The notes beneath the pieces are model-generated. The model worked only from the letters and a program-made list of their open reading frames with translations, had not been told where the DNA came from and ran no database searches. Source: Geothermovivens sp964644845 (lineage in GTDB: Bacteria > Zhuqueibacterota > Zhuqueibacteria > Oleimicrobiales > Geothermoviventaceae). From it: a DNA stretch of 64,000 bases. Made by a program: the position numbers and the translations under genes. Below, piece by piece: positions 16,801 through 24,967 of the stretch; the first letter of the stretch is position 1; the number at the start of each line of letters is the position of its first letter. Where the stretch lies: NCBI GenBank assembly GCA_964644845.1, contig CAZXXS010000056.1, forward strand, positions 1 through 64,000, written 5' to 3'.

Positions 16801-19562
16801 GCGAAATGGTCCGGGAGTTTCTCGGCGAGAACGTACCCGTGACGTCCAAGGCCGAAGCGCGCGAGCTTGTGTGCGACCTTCGCACGCTGGTGCAGACCGA
16901 AGACTACCTGCGCTTTCAGTTCGGTGAGGAAGAACCGCTTCTGCTTTCGTTCTGGGGCGATTGGGACGGCAGCACCAGACCTTCCGGACAGGGACACCGC
17001 CTTTCGGCAGCGGCCCTGCTTGAGGACGTCCGGCAGTTGGCTGCTCTGCTCAGGACTGCGACGACGTTAGGCGTGGACCTGGCCGTTCCGACGGAAGTGG
17101 CTGAGGCTGTTCAACGCCTGGAGGAGCACAACCAGGCGTTCTGGCGACTGCTCGACGACATCACCGATCTCACGAGTCAGCTGGAGCAACGGTACCTGCG
17201 CGTGCTACCCTTCGACGTGCGCACGGGCGCGTTTCGACGGCTTGGGATGCGGCTCCGGCTCGCCCGCGATCCTCTGGCTGCCCTCTGGCAGCACAACGAC
17301 CGCCTGGAGCGCCGCATGCTGAAACTGCGCCGCGACCGACGAGCGAGCCTGGAGTTTTACCTGAAGCTCGATCAGGCGCTGCGAGAGGTACTCGCCCGAA
17401 ATCTCGACCGTTTGGAGCCCCTTCTCAAGCACCCGGCTGGGGCCCGCGTTCTGGCGCGGTACAGGGATGTTCTGCGTCGCTTCGCCCTGACACCACGGAT
17501 CCACCAGCGGATCATCGTAGCGCACGATCAGTTCGCGATTGACACCACGGTGCACAACCTGGTGGAGATCAACCGACTGGCTGTGCGTTACGGTGTGCCA
17601 GGAATGATCTTCGGAATTCAGATCAGCATGTCGACAGATCCGGAGGCGCTGGTTGCTCTGGACCGCAAAATCCGTGCGGAGCGTTTGGCGGCGCAACGCA
17701 GACATGGCGGTCCTCAGGCCCCAGCGGTGTGGGTGATTCCTTTGTTCGAAGATCTCGATTCGGTCCACAATTTGGACAAGTACCTCGACCGCGTGTGGGA
17801 TTACGCTGTCCAGAGTCGCCGGGCCGGCCAACCGGCAGCTGACCGGTTCTCGGAAATCATTTGTGAGATCTTTGTGGCCGGTTCAGATCTGAGCCAGCAA
17901 GTGAGTCAGCCAGCGGGAGCAGCTCTCTACCGGGAAGCGAAGTACCGCGCTGTACGCTGGCTTTCGCAGCACGGTCTTTCGAACAAGGTTCGAATCAAAC
18001 TGGGCAGCGGTGAACCGGCCCAGAGGCAGGGCGGCTACTACGACCGTGAATCGGGTCTCCCGGCTGTGCTCACGACACGGTCTGCTCGAAAGCGCCTGGC
18101 GGAGCACCTCAACGATGCTGAACAGAAGGCAGCCGAGCGAGCCCGAACCCCTTTGCAGGGCATCCTGGCTGGAGGCGAGTTCCGCACTTTCCAGAGCAAC
18201 CTGGCGGAGCGTTTGCGTCACCTTTCCGTAGACGAGCGGGCACGCATTCTTTTTCACGTTCGGGAGAGCCAGCGCTTTCACGAAACAGAGCTTCGACGTG
18301 CTGCTGCGGCACTCCAAAAGACACGTCTGCGCTTCCTCGAACGGGGTTTGCAGGAACTGGAACTGCTGACCCTTGGTCGTAAGGACGAAGTCTACGACAG
18401 ATTTCTGGAATCTGTGCGTGAGCATTTCCGGCAGATCCTCTACGGCCGGCCGGAAGATGTGGTTGGTCTGCACGTGATTTCCTACTTTGTGTCCAGGGCC
18501 ATTCCGGCGCTGCGCGATCGACCGGTAGTGCGCCCGAGCCGCGAGGTGGGGCAAGGCAGAGAGCGAGAAATCGTGGGACGACTGGCTCAAACCCTGCCGC
18601 TGGCGAAACACGGCAGCTTGCTCCGAGCCATCGGCCACAATCGCGCACAAACGGTGATTCTGGGGGTCAACCAGCTCACCACTGGCCTTTTCCGGGCCTT
18701 GCAGCAGTTCGTGGAATCGGCGTCCAGTCCCGCGGAGGCCACCCAGATTCTGGAGGAGCGGGTTTTCCCGAATCTCCCTGTCAGAGACATCTTGAACACA
18801 CTCCGGCTCTACCACGATCCTCACCTAACCTGGGTGAGACGACTCGAAGCGGCCTTTCCGGCCGGGAACTCTGCCTTTGTGGCCCTGCGCGAAGACAACG
18901 ACGCCCTGGAAACCTTCATTCCGGCTTTGCAACGGGAACTGCTGCGGCAAAACGGGCTTCTGCTGGAGGGATTCCTGGAAAATGGGCGCGTGAAGCAAGC
19001 TGTGCTTCCGGCGCTTCGTCCGGACCTGGCCGTGCTGCTTCAGCGAAACCTTTTCAACACGGACCCAGCCGGTTTACTGGCAGAGGCCAGGAGCCCGGTG
19101 GACGCGTCCTGGCGCCGGAAGGTTGAAGCGATGCTGCGGATGCGGCAACGGGTCTTCGCCTGGCGGGCTGAGATTTGGAAGATCATCGAGGAGCCGATTC
19201 GTGGACAGGTGGAAAGCTTCGTCGGCCTTGCGCTTGCCATCAGCAAGCTGTCGGAGGGGAAATCCGTTGCGGATGTTCCGCTGGTGGCCGCCCCAGCGGA
19301 CGTTTACCGCCTCGGCTCGCAAATTGCTGGCTTGCTGCGCCGCACCACCGACGACGCCATGCGGCAGTTCTTGATTGCGGCCGTGCAGTACTTGACCCAC
19401 CTGCCAAAGACGGCCACCGAAGTTCCGCTGGACGTCATCCGGGCTCTGCGCGACGTGGAACGAATCGTAAAAATCGAGGGTCAGGCCCTGACAGAGGAGC
19501 AGTTGGCCAGGGTTCGATTCTACGTTCTCCAGATTGCGCGGCTTTGCAAGGAGAACGGGTAG
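13899..19562 (+). CDS. Giant fusion: tandem aminotransferase folds plus diverged PEP carboxylase-like domain
   Basis: An 1887-residue protein with three modules. Residues about 40-400 resemble a fold-type I PLP aminotransferase (VNFHIGNP at 44-51), but where SK(T/A) should stand the sequence reads TPDFF (279-283), so the lysine is missing. Residues about 440-810 are a complete aminotransferase: NNPHNATG (550-557), Asp581-Tyr585, and SLSKTDCFAGAR with Lys629 as Schiff-base lysine. Residues about 850-1887 follow bacterial phosphoenolpyruvate carboxylase from end to end: HPT (932-934), FWGDWDG (1018-1024), FDVR (Arg1108), IPLFED (1280-1285), a YSDSxKD-like GSDLSQQ (1328-1334), a GRGGxxGRGG-like GSGEPAQRQGG (1369-1379), DRPVVR, and LLRAI with Arg1576. 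Catalytic Lys, His and Arg equivalents in the two glycine/serine loops are replaced. It starts at GTG (13899 or 13902), six bases after the SPFH gene. The domains are assigned by eye. PEPC yields oxaloacetate, which an aminotransferase would turn into aspartate, but the substitutions argue for an altered or non-carboxylating role. Confidence 0.78.
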   Translation: MVSQILTNSSADVDLFALRPFAAAKVSEISEATALSRVPPQERVNFHIGNPVQDARLILAYKTLLLGRANGEALDLSDLQTLAGDLDIEPRLTPFLELVLRSVDRSVTYLPRGGFSRHDPGPLAPLVRKWLLERQEEPLSYDLGVDSGRRELTFASGGRWEALRVLFATLNEHLVARPAVVLLWGLDLPRHLLTFENLRLVRLDASASVANALRESLESASTSPHFVLLGAVPPERERRRLRFLALERPVRIIETSNAPNHLSLAREAGLAELVLRILTPDFFLPQLGALSLAVVLGNSELLTAFEKMHFQLKGTPSGPEIELLAFALQHPDLFTRQPWEPAVWKAPTETVAASVTDATVPAAEKLALALSGYLAQVEAFATRASSFVDAVSQRVEERAQRVSQSGEAVFSRASRPFVGGRGHFDPLGHATFAELLEQLANRISDPEWERDLEAAFLAAFVAQHPEYEHEACFALSGSARTALSLLGFHAGVSDVVVPDLSWTYENCFPNVTAVPLSPELELDVAKIRRAVREKLATDANWKEHGAVVLNNPHNATGKAFREDAVEELLLWALENGVRVVDDLSYENVGPWDHLSGPRTARQIASNLVRTGRLPREALKNLVTVHSLSKTDCFAGARLAVVEILDRDLRQRFAAVAKTIRPNHLAILLAYLFYRNPPDRVRSYWLLRNRVLAERMTALEEAVRELPVERNPYGLRVVRPRASMYPRLEVQRLPSGVSLDWIATSLANRGIGLIPFSTFARTAQGFDLAHRSFRLTLGGGDSTTALQRKMRRTLIDLNRVLGDEESRYNLRVPRSTGVAVASVRSGHVEERWNEVEKHLAKRVDVHFRDLRRRFGKDFGHHQRAEFLESYVPKRLGHFRRMLDAELKVEELLRGTSEAQPRVILELLESELQTPTLSDRREAFRRRLFDRTVHPTQVYSVQVDVQARRLVHRVAEGQAFDARQLNTLAREMVREFLGENVPVTSKAEARELVCDLRTLVQTEDYLRFQFGEEEPLLLSFWGDWDGSTRPSGQGHRLSAAALLEDVRQLAALLRTATTLGVDLAVPTEVAEAVQRLEEHNQAFWRLLDDITDLTSQLEQRYLRVLPFDVRTGAFRRLGMRLRLARDPLAALWQHNDRLERRMLKLRRDRRASLEFYLKLDQALREVLARNLDRLEPLLKHPAGARVLARYRDVLRRFALTPRIHQRIIVAHDQFAIDTTVHNLVEINRLAVRYGVPGMIFGIQISMSTDPEALVALDRKIRAERLAAQRRHGGPQAPAVWVIPLFEDLDSVHNLDKYLDRVWDYAVQSRRAGQPAADRFSEIICEIFVAGSDLSQQVSQPAGAALYREAKYRAVRWLSQHGLSNKVRIKLGSGEPAQRQGGYYDRESGLPAVLTTRSARKRLAEHLNDAEQKAAERARTPLQGILAGGEFRTFQSNLAERLRHLSVDERARILFHVRESQRFHETELRRAAAALQKTRLRFLERGLQELELLTLGRKDEVYDRFLESVREHFRQILYGRPEDVVGLHVISYFVSRAIPALRDRPVVRPSREVGQGREREIVGRLAQTLPLAKHGSLLRAIGHNRAQTVILGVNQLTTGLFRALQQFVESASSPAEATQILEERVFPNLPVRDILNTLRLYHDPHLTWVRRLEAAFPAGNSAFVALREDNDALETFIPALQRELLRQNGLLLEGFLENGRVKQAVLPALRPDLAVLLQRNLFNTDPAGLLAEARSPVDASWRRKVEAMLRMRQRVFAWRAEIWKIIEEPIRGQVESFVGLALAISKLSEGKSVADVPLVAAPADVYRLGSQIAGLLRRTTDDAMRQFLIAAVQYLTHLPKTATEVPLDVIRALRDVERIVKIEGQALTEEQLARVRFYVLQIARLCKENG

Positions 19563-19614
19563 GCCATCCTGGATCCTTGGGGGTTGCACCGCGAGTTCCA
19601 GCCTCGCAAGCCCT

Positions 19615-19643
19615 TTGACAAATCCCTCTGCATTCCTTATCTT
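19615..19643 (+). promoter_or_regulatory. Sigma70-type promoter for the GntP-family gene
   Basis: A consensus TTGACA (19615-19620) is followed after 17 bases by TATCTT (19638-19643), 50 bases before the ATG at 19693. This is the best promoter match in the window and separates the permease from the giant upstream gene. Confidence 0.6.
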
Positions 19644-19692
19644 CGCTAAACGTTGGCTGAGGCTACGCGTACCGCGACGAGGGAGGCACGAG

Positions 19693-21012
19693 ATGCTGAC
19701 GGTTGTCGGTCTGGTTGTGGTCGTGGCACTCATCATTCTTGCCGCCACCAGGTGGAAGGTTCACCCGTTCCTTTCGCTGTTGATCGCCGGTGTAGTCATG
19801 GGCTTCCTGGGTGGCCTGGATGCTTCCACGACGCTGGCAAAGCTCACCGAAGGTTTCGGCAGCACTCTGAAGGCCATCGGGATTGTCATTGCTTTTGGTA
19901 CCATCATCGGTACGTTTTTGGAGCGGAGCGGCGGTGCCGCCACGATGGCCGAAAGCGTGCTTCGTGTGGTCGGTGAGAGACGAGCACCTCTGGCCATGTC
20001 GATTACGGGATTCATCGTTTCGATTCCTGTTTTCTGTGACTCGGGTTTTGTGATCTTGTCGGCGCTGAATCGGGCTCTGAGTCGTCGGACGGGAATTTCT
20101 CTGGCTGTGCTGGCGGTGGCGCTGGGAACGGGACTGTACACGACACATGTTTTCGTGCCGCCTACACCCGGGCCGTTGGCTGCGGCTGCCACACTGGGGG
20201 CCGATGTTGGCCTTGTGCTGTTGCTCGGTCTTTTGGTCTCGGTCCCGGTTGCTGCGGTTGGTCTTGGTTGGGCGCTTTTTTACGCCAAACGTTTTCGGAT
20301 CGAGCCTGGTGCGGCGGGGCAGTCCTCGACCAGCTCGGCTAGACCTTCGGCCAGTTTCGCTTTTGCACCCATCGTGGTGCCGATCCTGTTGATCGCTCTG
20401 CGTTCGGTTGCGGACTACCCTGCGCATCCCTTTGGCAGTGGGCTTGTGAAGGCGAGTCTGGACTTCATTGGCCACCCTGTGATCGCTTTGCTGGTTGGTG
20501 TGGGGTTGGGCTTCAGCCTCGCACGCAGGTCCGCAGGCGGTAAGCAGCTGGGCTGGGTTACCGACGGACTCCGGGACGCGGGCGTGATCATCTTGATTAC
20601 GGGCGCGGGTGGTGCATTCGGCAACGTGCTACGCGCAACTGGCGTGGGGCAAACAATCGGAGAGGCCGCTGCGCACTGGCACCTGGGGCTTCTGCTCCCG
20701 TTTGCAATTGCGGCGCTTCTGAAAACGGCTCAGGGCTCGTCAACCGTCGCCATCATTACAACATCGGCGCTGATGGTACCGCTTCTTCCTTCACTTGGTC
20801 TCGATTCCGAGCTTGCCAAGGCACTGGTTGTGCTGGCCATCGGCGCGGGCTCGATGACGGTGTCGCATCTGAACGACAGTTACTTTTGGGTTGTCGCGCA
20901 GTTTTCGGACATGGACACGGCCACAGCGCTCCGGGCCCACACGCTGGCAACTCTGGTGCAGGGACTGGTCGGTGCCGGGACCGTGGCGTTGTTTGGGGCG
21001 GTGCTGCTCTAA
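19693..21012 (+). CDS. GntP-family permease (gluconate/organic acid:H+ symporter)
   Basis: A 439-residue, highly hydrophobic inner-membrane protein with about 12 helices. It matches the GntP family of gluconate, L-idonate, D-glycerate or other sugar-acid proton symporters: FLSLLIAGVVMGFLGG near the N-terminus, GTIIGTFLERSGGA around residue 75, FCDSGFVIL, FVPPTPGPLAAA and LKTAQGSSTVAIIT later in the chain are all family-type blocks. The ATG at 19693 has GGGAGG about seven bases upstream and begins right before the first helix; the frame extending back to 19534 adds an arginine-rich stretch that overlaps the previous stop. It has its own promoter. Import of a sugar acid fits the catabolic theme, but the substrate is not known. 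Confidence 0.88.
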   Translation: MLTVVGLVVVVALIILAATRWKVHPFLSLLIAGVVMGFLGGLDASTTLAKLTEGFGSTLKAIGIVIAFGTIIGTFLERSGGAATMAESVLRVVGERRAPLAMSITGFIVSIPVFCDSGFVILSALNRALSRRTGISLAVLAVALGTGLYTTHVFVPPTPGPLAAAATLGADVGLVLLLGLLVSVPVAAVGLGWALFYAKRFRIEPGAAGQSSTSSARPSASFAFAPIVVPILLIALRSVADYPAHPFGSGLVKASLDFIGHPVIALLVGVGLGFSLARRSAGGKQLGWVTDGLRDAGVIILITGAGGAFGNVLRATGVGQTIGEAAAHWHLGLLLPFAIAALLKTAQGSSTVAIITTSALMVPLLPSLGLDSELAKALVVLAIGAGSMTVSHLNDSYFWVVAQFSDMDTATALRAHTLATLVQGLVGAGTVALFGAVLL

Positions 21013-21234
21013 CCCTCGATCGGGAAGGCCAAAACGAGACGCACGGGCGGTAGGCGAATTGCGGGATCGGCGGTCGCCTGCCTCCTGAACGGGTGGACCA
21101 GGGAACTGCAGAACGTGGCTGTAAGTTGGGAATGGGCTTAGGGAGCTGCTCAGTGGTGCGCCTTGAAGCGGAATCTGCGCTGCTGGTGTCACTCGTTCGA
21201 CTGAGTGCTTTGTTCACAAGCAACGAGGAACGCT

Positions 21235-21945
21235 TTGAAACTCATCCTTTTCGACATCGACGGGACGCTGCTGCACTCTGGAGGCGCAGGGAAAGACGCC
21301 ATGATCCGCGCCTTCGAGGAGGTTTTTGGTGTGCGCGATGGTTTTGCTGGCATCCACATGTCGGGAAAGACCGACCCGGGTATTCTTCGGGAGGCCCTGG
21401 AACAAGCCGGTCTCCGCTGGGACGAAGAAGCTGTAGGGCGTTTTAAGAAACGTTACTTTGAGCTGATCGGTGAGGAGCTTCGCAAGCCGCGCCCTTCACA
21501 GAAGCTCATGCCTGGTGTTCGGCAGCTGTTGGATACGCTGAAAGCTCGCCGCGACGTAGTACTCGGGTTGCTGACCGGTAACTGGCGTGAGAGTGGTTTG
21601 GCCAAGCTGGCCCATTTCGGAATCGACGGTTTCTTCGAAATTGGGGCGTTTTCCGATGATTCGGAAAACCGCGAGGAACTGCTTCCTTTTGCGCTGGAGC
21701 GACTTCGAAGCCGGAGAGGTGTTGAGTTGGGGCCCCGTGACGTTTGGCTGGTGGGCGACACCCCCAGAGACGTGGCCTGCGGCATCGTGCACGGGGCGCA
21801 CGTGCTTGGTGTGGGAACCGGACGTTACACGGAAGAGGAGCTGCTTCGTGCGGGCGCGACGCGCACCGTGCCAGATCTAAGCAACACGCGAAGAGTTGTT
21901 GAACTCTTGACAGAAGAGTTTGGAGGTGATGGTGCAGAGAACTGA
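21235..21945 (+). CDS. HAD-superfamily hydrolase (phosphoglycolate phosphatase-like)
   Basis: A 236-residue cytosolic phosphatase of the haloacid dehalogenase superfamily. Motif I is FDIDGTLL near residues 5-12 (first Asp is the nucleophile, second the acid/base), the cap follows (about 15-90), motif II is LTGNW, and motif IV is VGDTPRDV. The cap length and motifs resemble phosphoglycolate or beta-phosphoglucomutase-like enzymes, so the substrate is likely a small phosphorylated metabolite. The start is probably TTG at 21235: it has GAGGA about eight bases upstream and gives an N-terminus of Met-Lys-Leu right before motif I. The 3' end overlaps the next gene, an aldo/keto reductase, by about 17 bases, so they form a coupled pair. 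Confidence 0.85.
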   Translation: MKLILFDIDGTLLHSGGAGKDAMIRAFEEVFGVRDGFAGIHMSGKTDPGILREALEQAGLRWDEEAVGRFKKRYFELIGEELRKPRPSQKLMPGVRQLLDTLKARRDVVLGLLTGNWRESGLAKLAHFGIDGFFEIGAFSDDSENREELLPFALERLRSRRGVELGPRDVWLVGDTPRDVACGIVHGAHVLGVGTGRYTEEELLRAGATRTVPDLSNTRRVVELLTEEFGGDGAEN

Positions 21946-22921
21946 GCTTGGTAACTCGGGAATCCACGTTTCCGTAGTCGCGCTCGGTACGTGGCCGATG
22001 GTTGGCGACGCAAACTGGGGACCGCAAGACGAGCAGGACTCGATTACGACGATTCGGCGGGCACTGGACCTTGGAATCAACTTTTTCGACACCGCGGAGG
22101 CTTACGGAAACGGCTTTGCGGAGACGCTTTTGGGCAAGGCCCTTGGCGATCGCCGGAGCGAAGCTGTGATCGCAAGCAAAGTCTCGCCGGACCACCTTCG
22201 GTACGACGACGTCAAAAGAGCCTGCGAGGGTAGTCTGAAGCGCCTCAACACTGAGTGGATTGATTTGTACCAGGTCCACTGGCCGAACCACACTGTACCG
22301 TTCGAAGAGACATTTCGGGCGCTGTTGGATCTGCAGCGGGAAGGGAAAATTCGGGTCATTGGGGTGTCGAACTTCGGCGTGCGGGATCTACAGGACGCTC
22401 TTGCCCTGGCACCGGTGCAATCGAATCAGCTGCCGTACAGCCTCCTGTGGCGGGCCATCGAGTACGACATTCAACCTCTTTGTGTGAAGAAGCGCGTAAG
22501 CATTCTTTGCTACAGCCCTCTCCTGATGGGCTTGCTGACGGGTAAGTTTCGCTCTGCGGACGACGTGCCGCCCGGTAGGGCCCGCACGAGACATTTCTCG
22601 ACAACGCGGCCGCTGGCCCGTCACGGGGAGCCTGGTCAAGAGAAACTGACCTTCGAGACTGTGGCGAAAATTCGAGCTGTGGCCGAGCGTCTGGCTGTGC
22701 CGATGGCGGACCTGGCTTTGGCCTGGTTGCTTCAGCAACCCGGGGTTGCCTCCGTGCTGGTGGGTGCCAGGAACCCGAGGCAGTTGCAGGAGAACGCGCG
22801 GGCTGCGGACTTGAGTTTGTCAGACGACATTGTTCAGGAGCTGTCGGCCATTACGGACGCGCTCAAAGAGGCGTTCGGGCCGAATCCGGACATGTGGCAG
22901 GCGAAATCGCGCTACCGGTAG
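21929..22921 (+). CDS. Aldo/keto reductase
   Basis: A 330-residue NADP(H)-dependent oxidoreductase of the AKR superfamily, a TIM barrel. The catalytic tetrad is visible: Asp in FFDTAEAYG with its Tyr four residues on, Lys in IASKVSP, and His in YQVHWPN. The opening RTELGNSGIHVSVVALGTW is typical of the AKR11/12-type branch that reduces or oxidises sugars and small carbonyls. The start lies inside the end of the HAD gene; ATG (21929) and GTG (21932) both follow a perfect GGAGGTGAT, and the GTG has the better spacing. Coupled expression with the phosphatase suggests sugar phosphate or polyol metabolism, without a defined substrate. Confidence 0.88.
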   Translation: MVQRTELGNSGIHVSVVALGTWPMVGDANWGPQDEQDSITTIRRALDLGINFFDTAEAYGNGFAETLLGKALGDRRSEAVIASKVSPDHLRYDDVKRACEGSLKRLNTEWIDLYQVHWPNHTVPFEETFRALLDLQREGKIRVIGVSNFGVRDLQDALALAPVQSNQLPYSLLWRAIEYDIQPLCVKKRVSILCYSPLLMGLLTGKFRSADDVPPGRARTRHFSTTRPLARHGEPGQEKLTFETVAKIRAVAERLAVPMADLALAWLLQQPGVASVLVGARNPRQLQENARAADLSLSDDIVQELSAITDALKEAFGPNPDMWQAKSRYR

Positions 22922-23111
22922 CAATGCGGTTTCGCGCCGGGTCGAGCTGGCCAAAGTTCGATTTGCCGAAACATCCGGAACGTGCAAATTTGGGAGAGGG
23001 CGGACTTTCCAGTCGGGACCTAAGCACAAGAGGCTCCGCGGTGCGGAAACGCTGCTCTCGCGGCGTGTCCGCTGAACGCCAGCCCGTCTGGAAAAATCAG
23101 AGGCCTGCATT

Positions 23112-23624
23112 TTGTACGGGACCAGCAAGCGCAAGACGAACGATGACGGAATCAGGCACCGGTTCAGAGTGCGGGTGACAAACGTAGCAGGACGGTGGTC
23201 TGGCAAAGCGAAGTCACGTTTGGGGATCGGGCTGGCACTTGCTCTGGTGACACCTCTGGGTTTTGCGTTCAAGTTTTACCGCGGTCCCTGGCACGTGTGG
23301 TTCAACGATTACGGCGCAGGACTCCTGTACGAAGTTTTCTGGATTCTGGTTTTCCTTTTTCTGTGGCCCACACGGCACGCACTGCGGCGCATTGCCGCGT
23401 GGGTTTTCGGGGTAACTTGCGCGCTCGAGACGCTGCAGCTGTGGCACCCGCCTTTCCTGGAGGCCATTCGCAGCACATTTCTGGGCCGCGCGCTGATTGG
23501 AACGAGCTTCGTCTGGTGGGATTTCCCGCACTACGTGGTTGGAACCGCACTTGGCTACGCCCTTGGACTCCTGCTGCTTGACAGGCATCTCGAACGCGAA
23601 CTCGAGCGTGACCAAGCTGGTTAG
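23112..23624 (+). CDS. DUF2809-like small membrane protein
   Basis: A protein of up to 170 residues with four predicted membrane helices: about 36-54, 68-88, 93-110 and 142-158. The pattern of a first helix, then FYRGPW and WFNDYGAGLLYEVFWILV, is what I associate with DUF2809-type proteins, which are sometimes annotated near VanZ-like proteins and have no known function. The basic N-terminus before the first helix is poorly conserved, and the start is unsure: TTG at 23112 or GTG at 23169 or 23175 are all possible, none with a strong ribosome site. It stands between two aldo/keto reductase genes on the same strand but about 190 bases from each. Confidence 0.68.
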   Translation: MYGTSKRKTNDDGIRHRFRVRVTNVAGRWSGKAKSRLGIGLALALVTPLGFAFKFYRGPWHVWFNDYGAGLLYEVFWILVFLFLWPTRHALRRIAAWVFGVTCALETLQLWHPPFLEAIRSTFLGRALIGTSFVWWDFPHYVVGTALGYALGLLLLDRHLERELERDQAG

Positions 23625-23815
23625 AAAGAAGACAACGGAGTCGATTTGCCGGCGTTTTGGACGGAGCGTGCCTGTCGGCAATTCATCTGTGTTTTCGAGC
23701 AAAGAGCTGGTGAACGAGAGGCTTCAGACCCGGTGTTTGCGGTGGACTGAGACCCGAACGGTGGGAGAATCTGGTCCGGCGAACGAAGGCACAGAAAATA
23801 AGGAGGAGGGTAGGG

Positions 23816-24967
23816 ATGCGCGAGCAACAGACGGTGTCGCGGCGAGAATTTGTGCGAAGAACCCTTGCGGGTGGATTGGCACTGGCCATTCCGCACGTGG
23901 CGAAGGCAAACGCTGACGGCCAGCGTAAAGAGCCTCCGCGTGTGCAGTACCGGACACTGGGACGAACGGGTTTGAAGGTGTCGGTGGTTGGTTTTGGGGC
24001 CATGCGAACGTCTGACCCTAACGTGATTCACCACGCGCTTGACCTCGGGGTGAACTACATCGACACGGCGTGTTGCTACATGGACGGCAACAACGAAGTG
24101 ATCGTTGGCACTGTCCTCAAAAGCCGCCGTGACGACACGTACATTGCTACCAAGGTGCACATTGCTTCTGAGAAGAAAATGATGGCCTCGGTGGAACGTA
24201 GCCTCAAGCGTCTACAGACCGATGTTATCGATGTCATCCAGCTGCACAGCATGAAGAAGCGCGAGCACGTGCTGAATGAAACAGCCATGAACGCGCTCGA
24301 CAAGATGCGCAAGAAAGGCTACGTGCGTTTCGTGGGTTTTTCTACGCACAAGAATCAGGTGGAGTGCATCGACGCTGGCATCGAGTCTGGCTTTTACGAC
24401 ATGGTCCTGGTGACTTACAGTTTCAAGACGGACCCGGAGATCGAAAAAGCGATCGCACGAGCTGCCAAAGCGGGGATGGGTGTGGTGGCCATGAAGACCC
24501 AGGCTGGTGGTTACAAGAAGCATGATCTGGGTGACTGGAGCCCTCATCAAGCGGCGCTGCGGTGGGTCCTGCGGAATCCGAACGTGGCTACAACGATCCC
24601 GAGCATGGTCAGCTTTGCCCAGGTGGACGAAAACGTAGCTGTGATGGGTACGAAATTCGGGGCTCGCGACGCCAAGGCGCTGGAACGCTACGGACAGCTC
24701 CTGGACCACGAGATTTGTCGGTTTTGTCAGGACTGCGATGACCGGTGTCCGGCAGGTGTTTCTCTGATCGATGTCAACCGCGTGTTGATGTACGCGGACG
24801 GCTACGGTGACTTGGATTTAGCGCTTCGCACGGCTAAACAGGAAGGCACCGCGGAAACTCTGCAGGCGTGTGCGGCTTGTTCAGAGTGTCTGGTGAGATG
24901 CGATTACGGGCTCAATTTGAGCGAACGAGTGCGGCGTGTGCGGGAACTTGTTGGAGCGATGGCATGA
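23816..24967 (+). CDS. Tat-exported aldo/keto reductase with 2x[4Fe-4S] ferredoxin tail
   Basis: A 383-residue protein. Residues 1-35 are a twin-arginine signal (SRREFVRRT then a hydrophobic run ending in AKA). Next comes an AKR TIM barrel starting VQYRTLGRTGLKVS, with Asp and Tyr in YIDTACCY, Lys in IATKVHI and His in IQLHSM. The tail carries two ferredoxin-type CX2CX2CX3C motifs (CRFCQDCDDRCP near 301-312, CAACSECLVRC near 346-356), enough for two [4Fe-4S] clusters. Such proteins are presumed to pass electrons from a folded, cofactor-loaded enzyme exported to the periplasm. GGAGGAGGG precedes the ATG. The gene overlaps the DUF6599-like gene by four bases. Confidence 0.87.
   Translation: MREQQTVSRREFVRRTLAGGLALAIPHVAKANADGQRKEPPRVQYRTLGRTGLKVSVVGFGAMRTSDPNVIHHALDLGVNYIDTACCYMDGNNEVIVGTVLKSRRDDTYIATKVHIASEKKMMASVERSLKRLQTDVIDVIQLHSMKKREHVLNETAMNALDKMRKKGYVRFVGFSTHKNQVECIDAGIESGFYDMVLVTYSFKTDPEIEKAIARAAKAGMGVVAMKTQAGGYKKHDLGDWSPHQAALRWVLRNPNVATTIPSMVSFAQVDENVAVMGTKFGARDAKALERYGQLLDHEICRFCQDCDDRCPAGVSLIDVNRVLMYADGYGDLDLALRTAKQEGTAETLQACAACSECLVRCDYGLNLSERVRRVRELVGAMA

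Noticed and set aside
17883..18824. Minus-strand open frame (313 codons) within the giant fusion gene
   Set aside because: Antisense to the PEPC-like region, where the plus-strand frame carries ordered family motifs.
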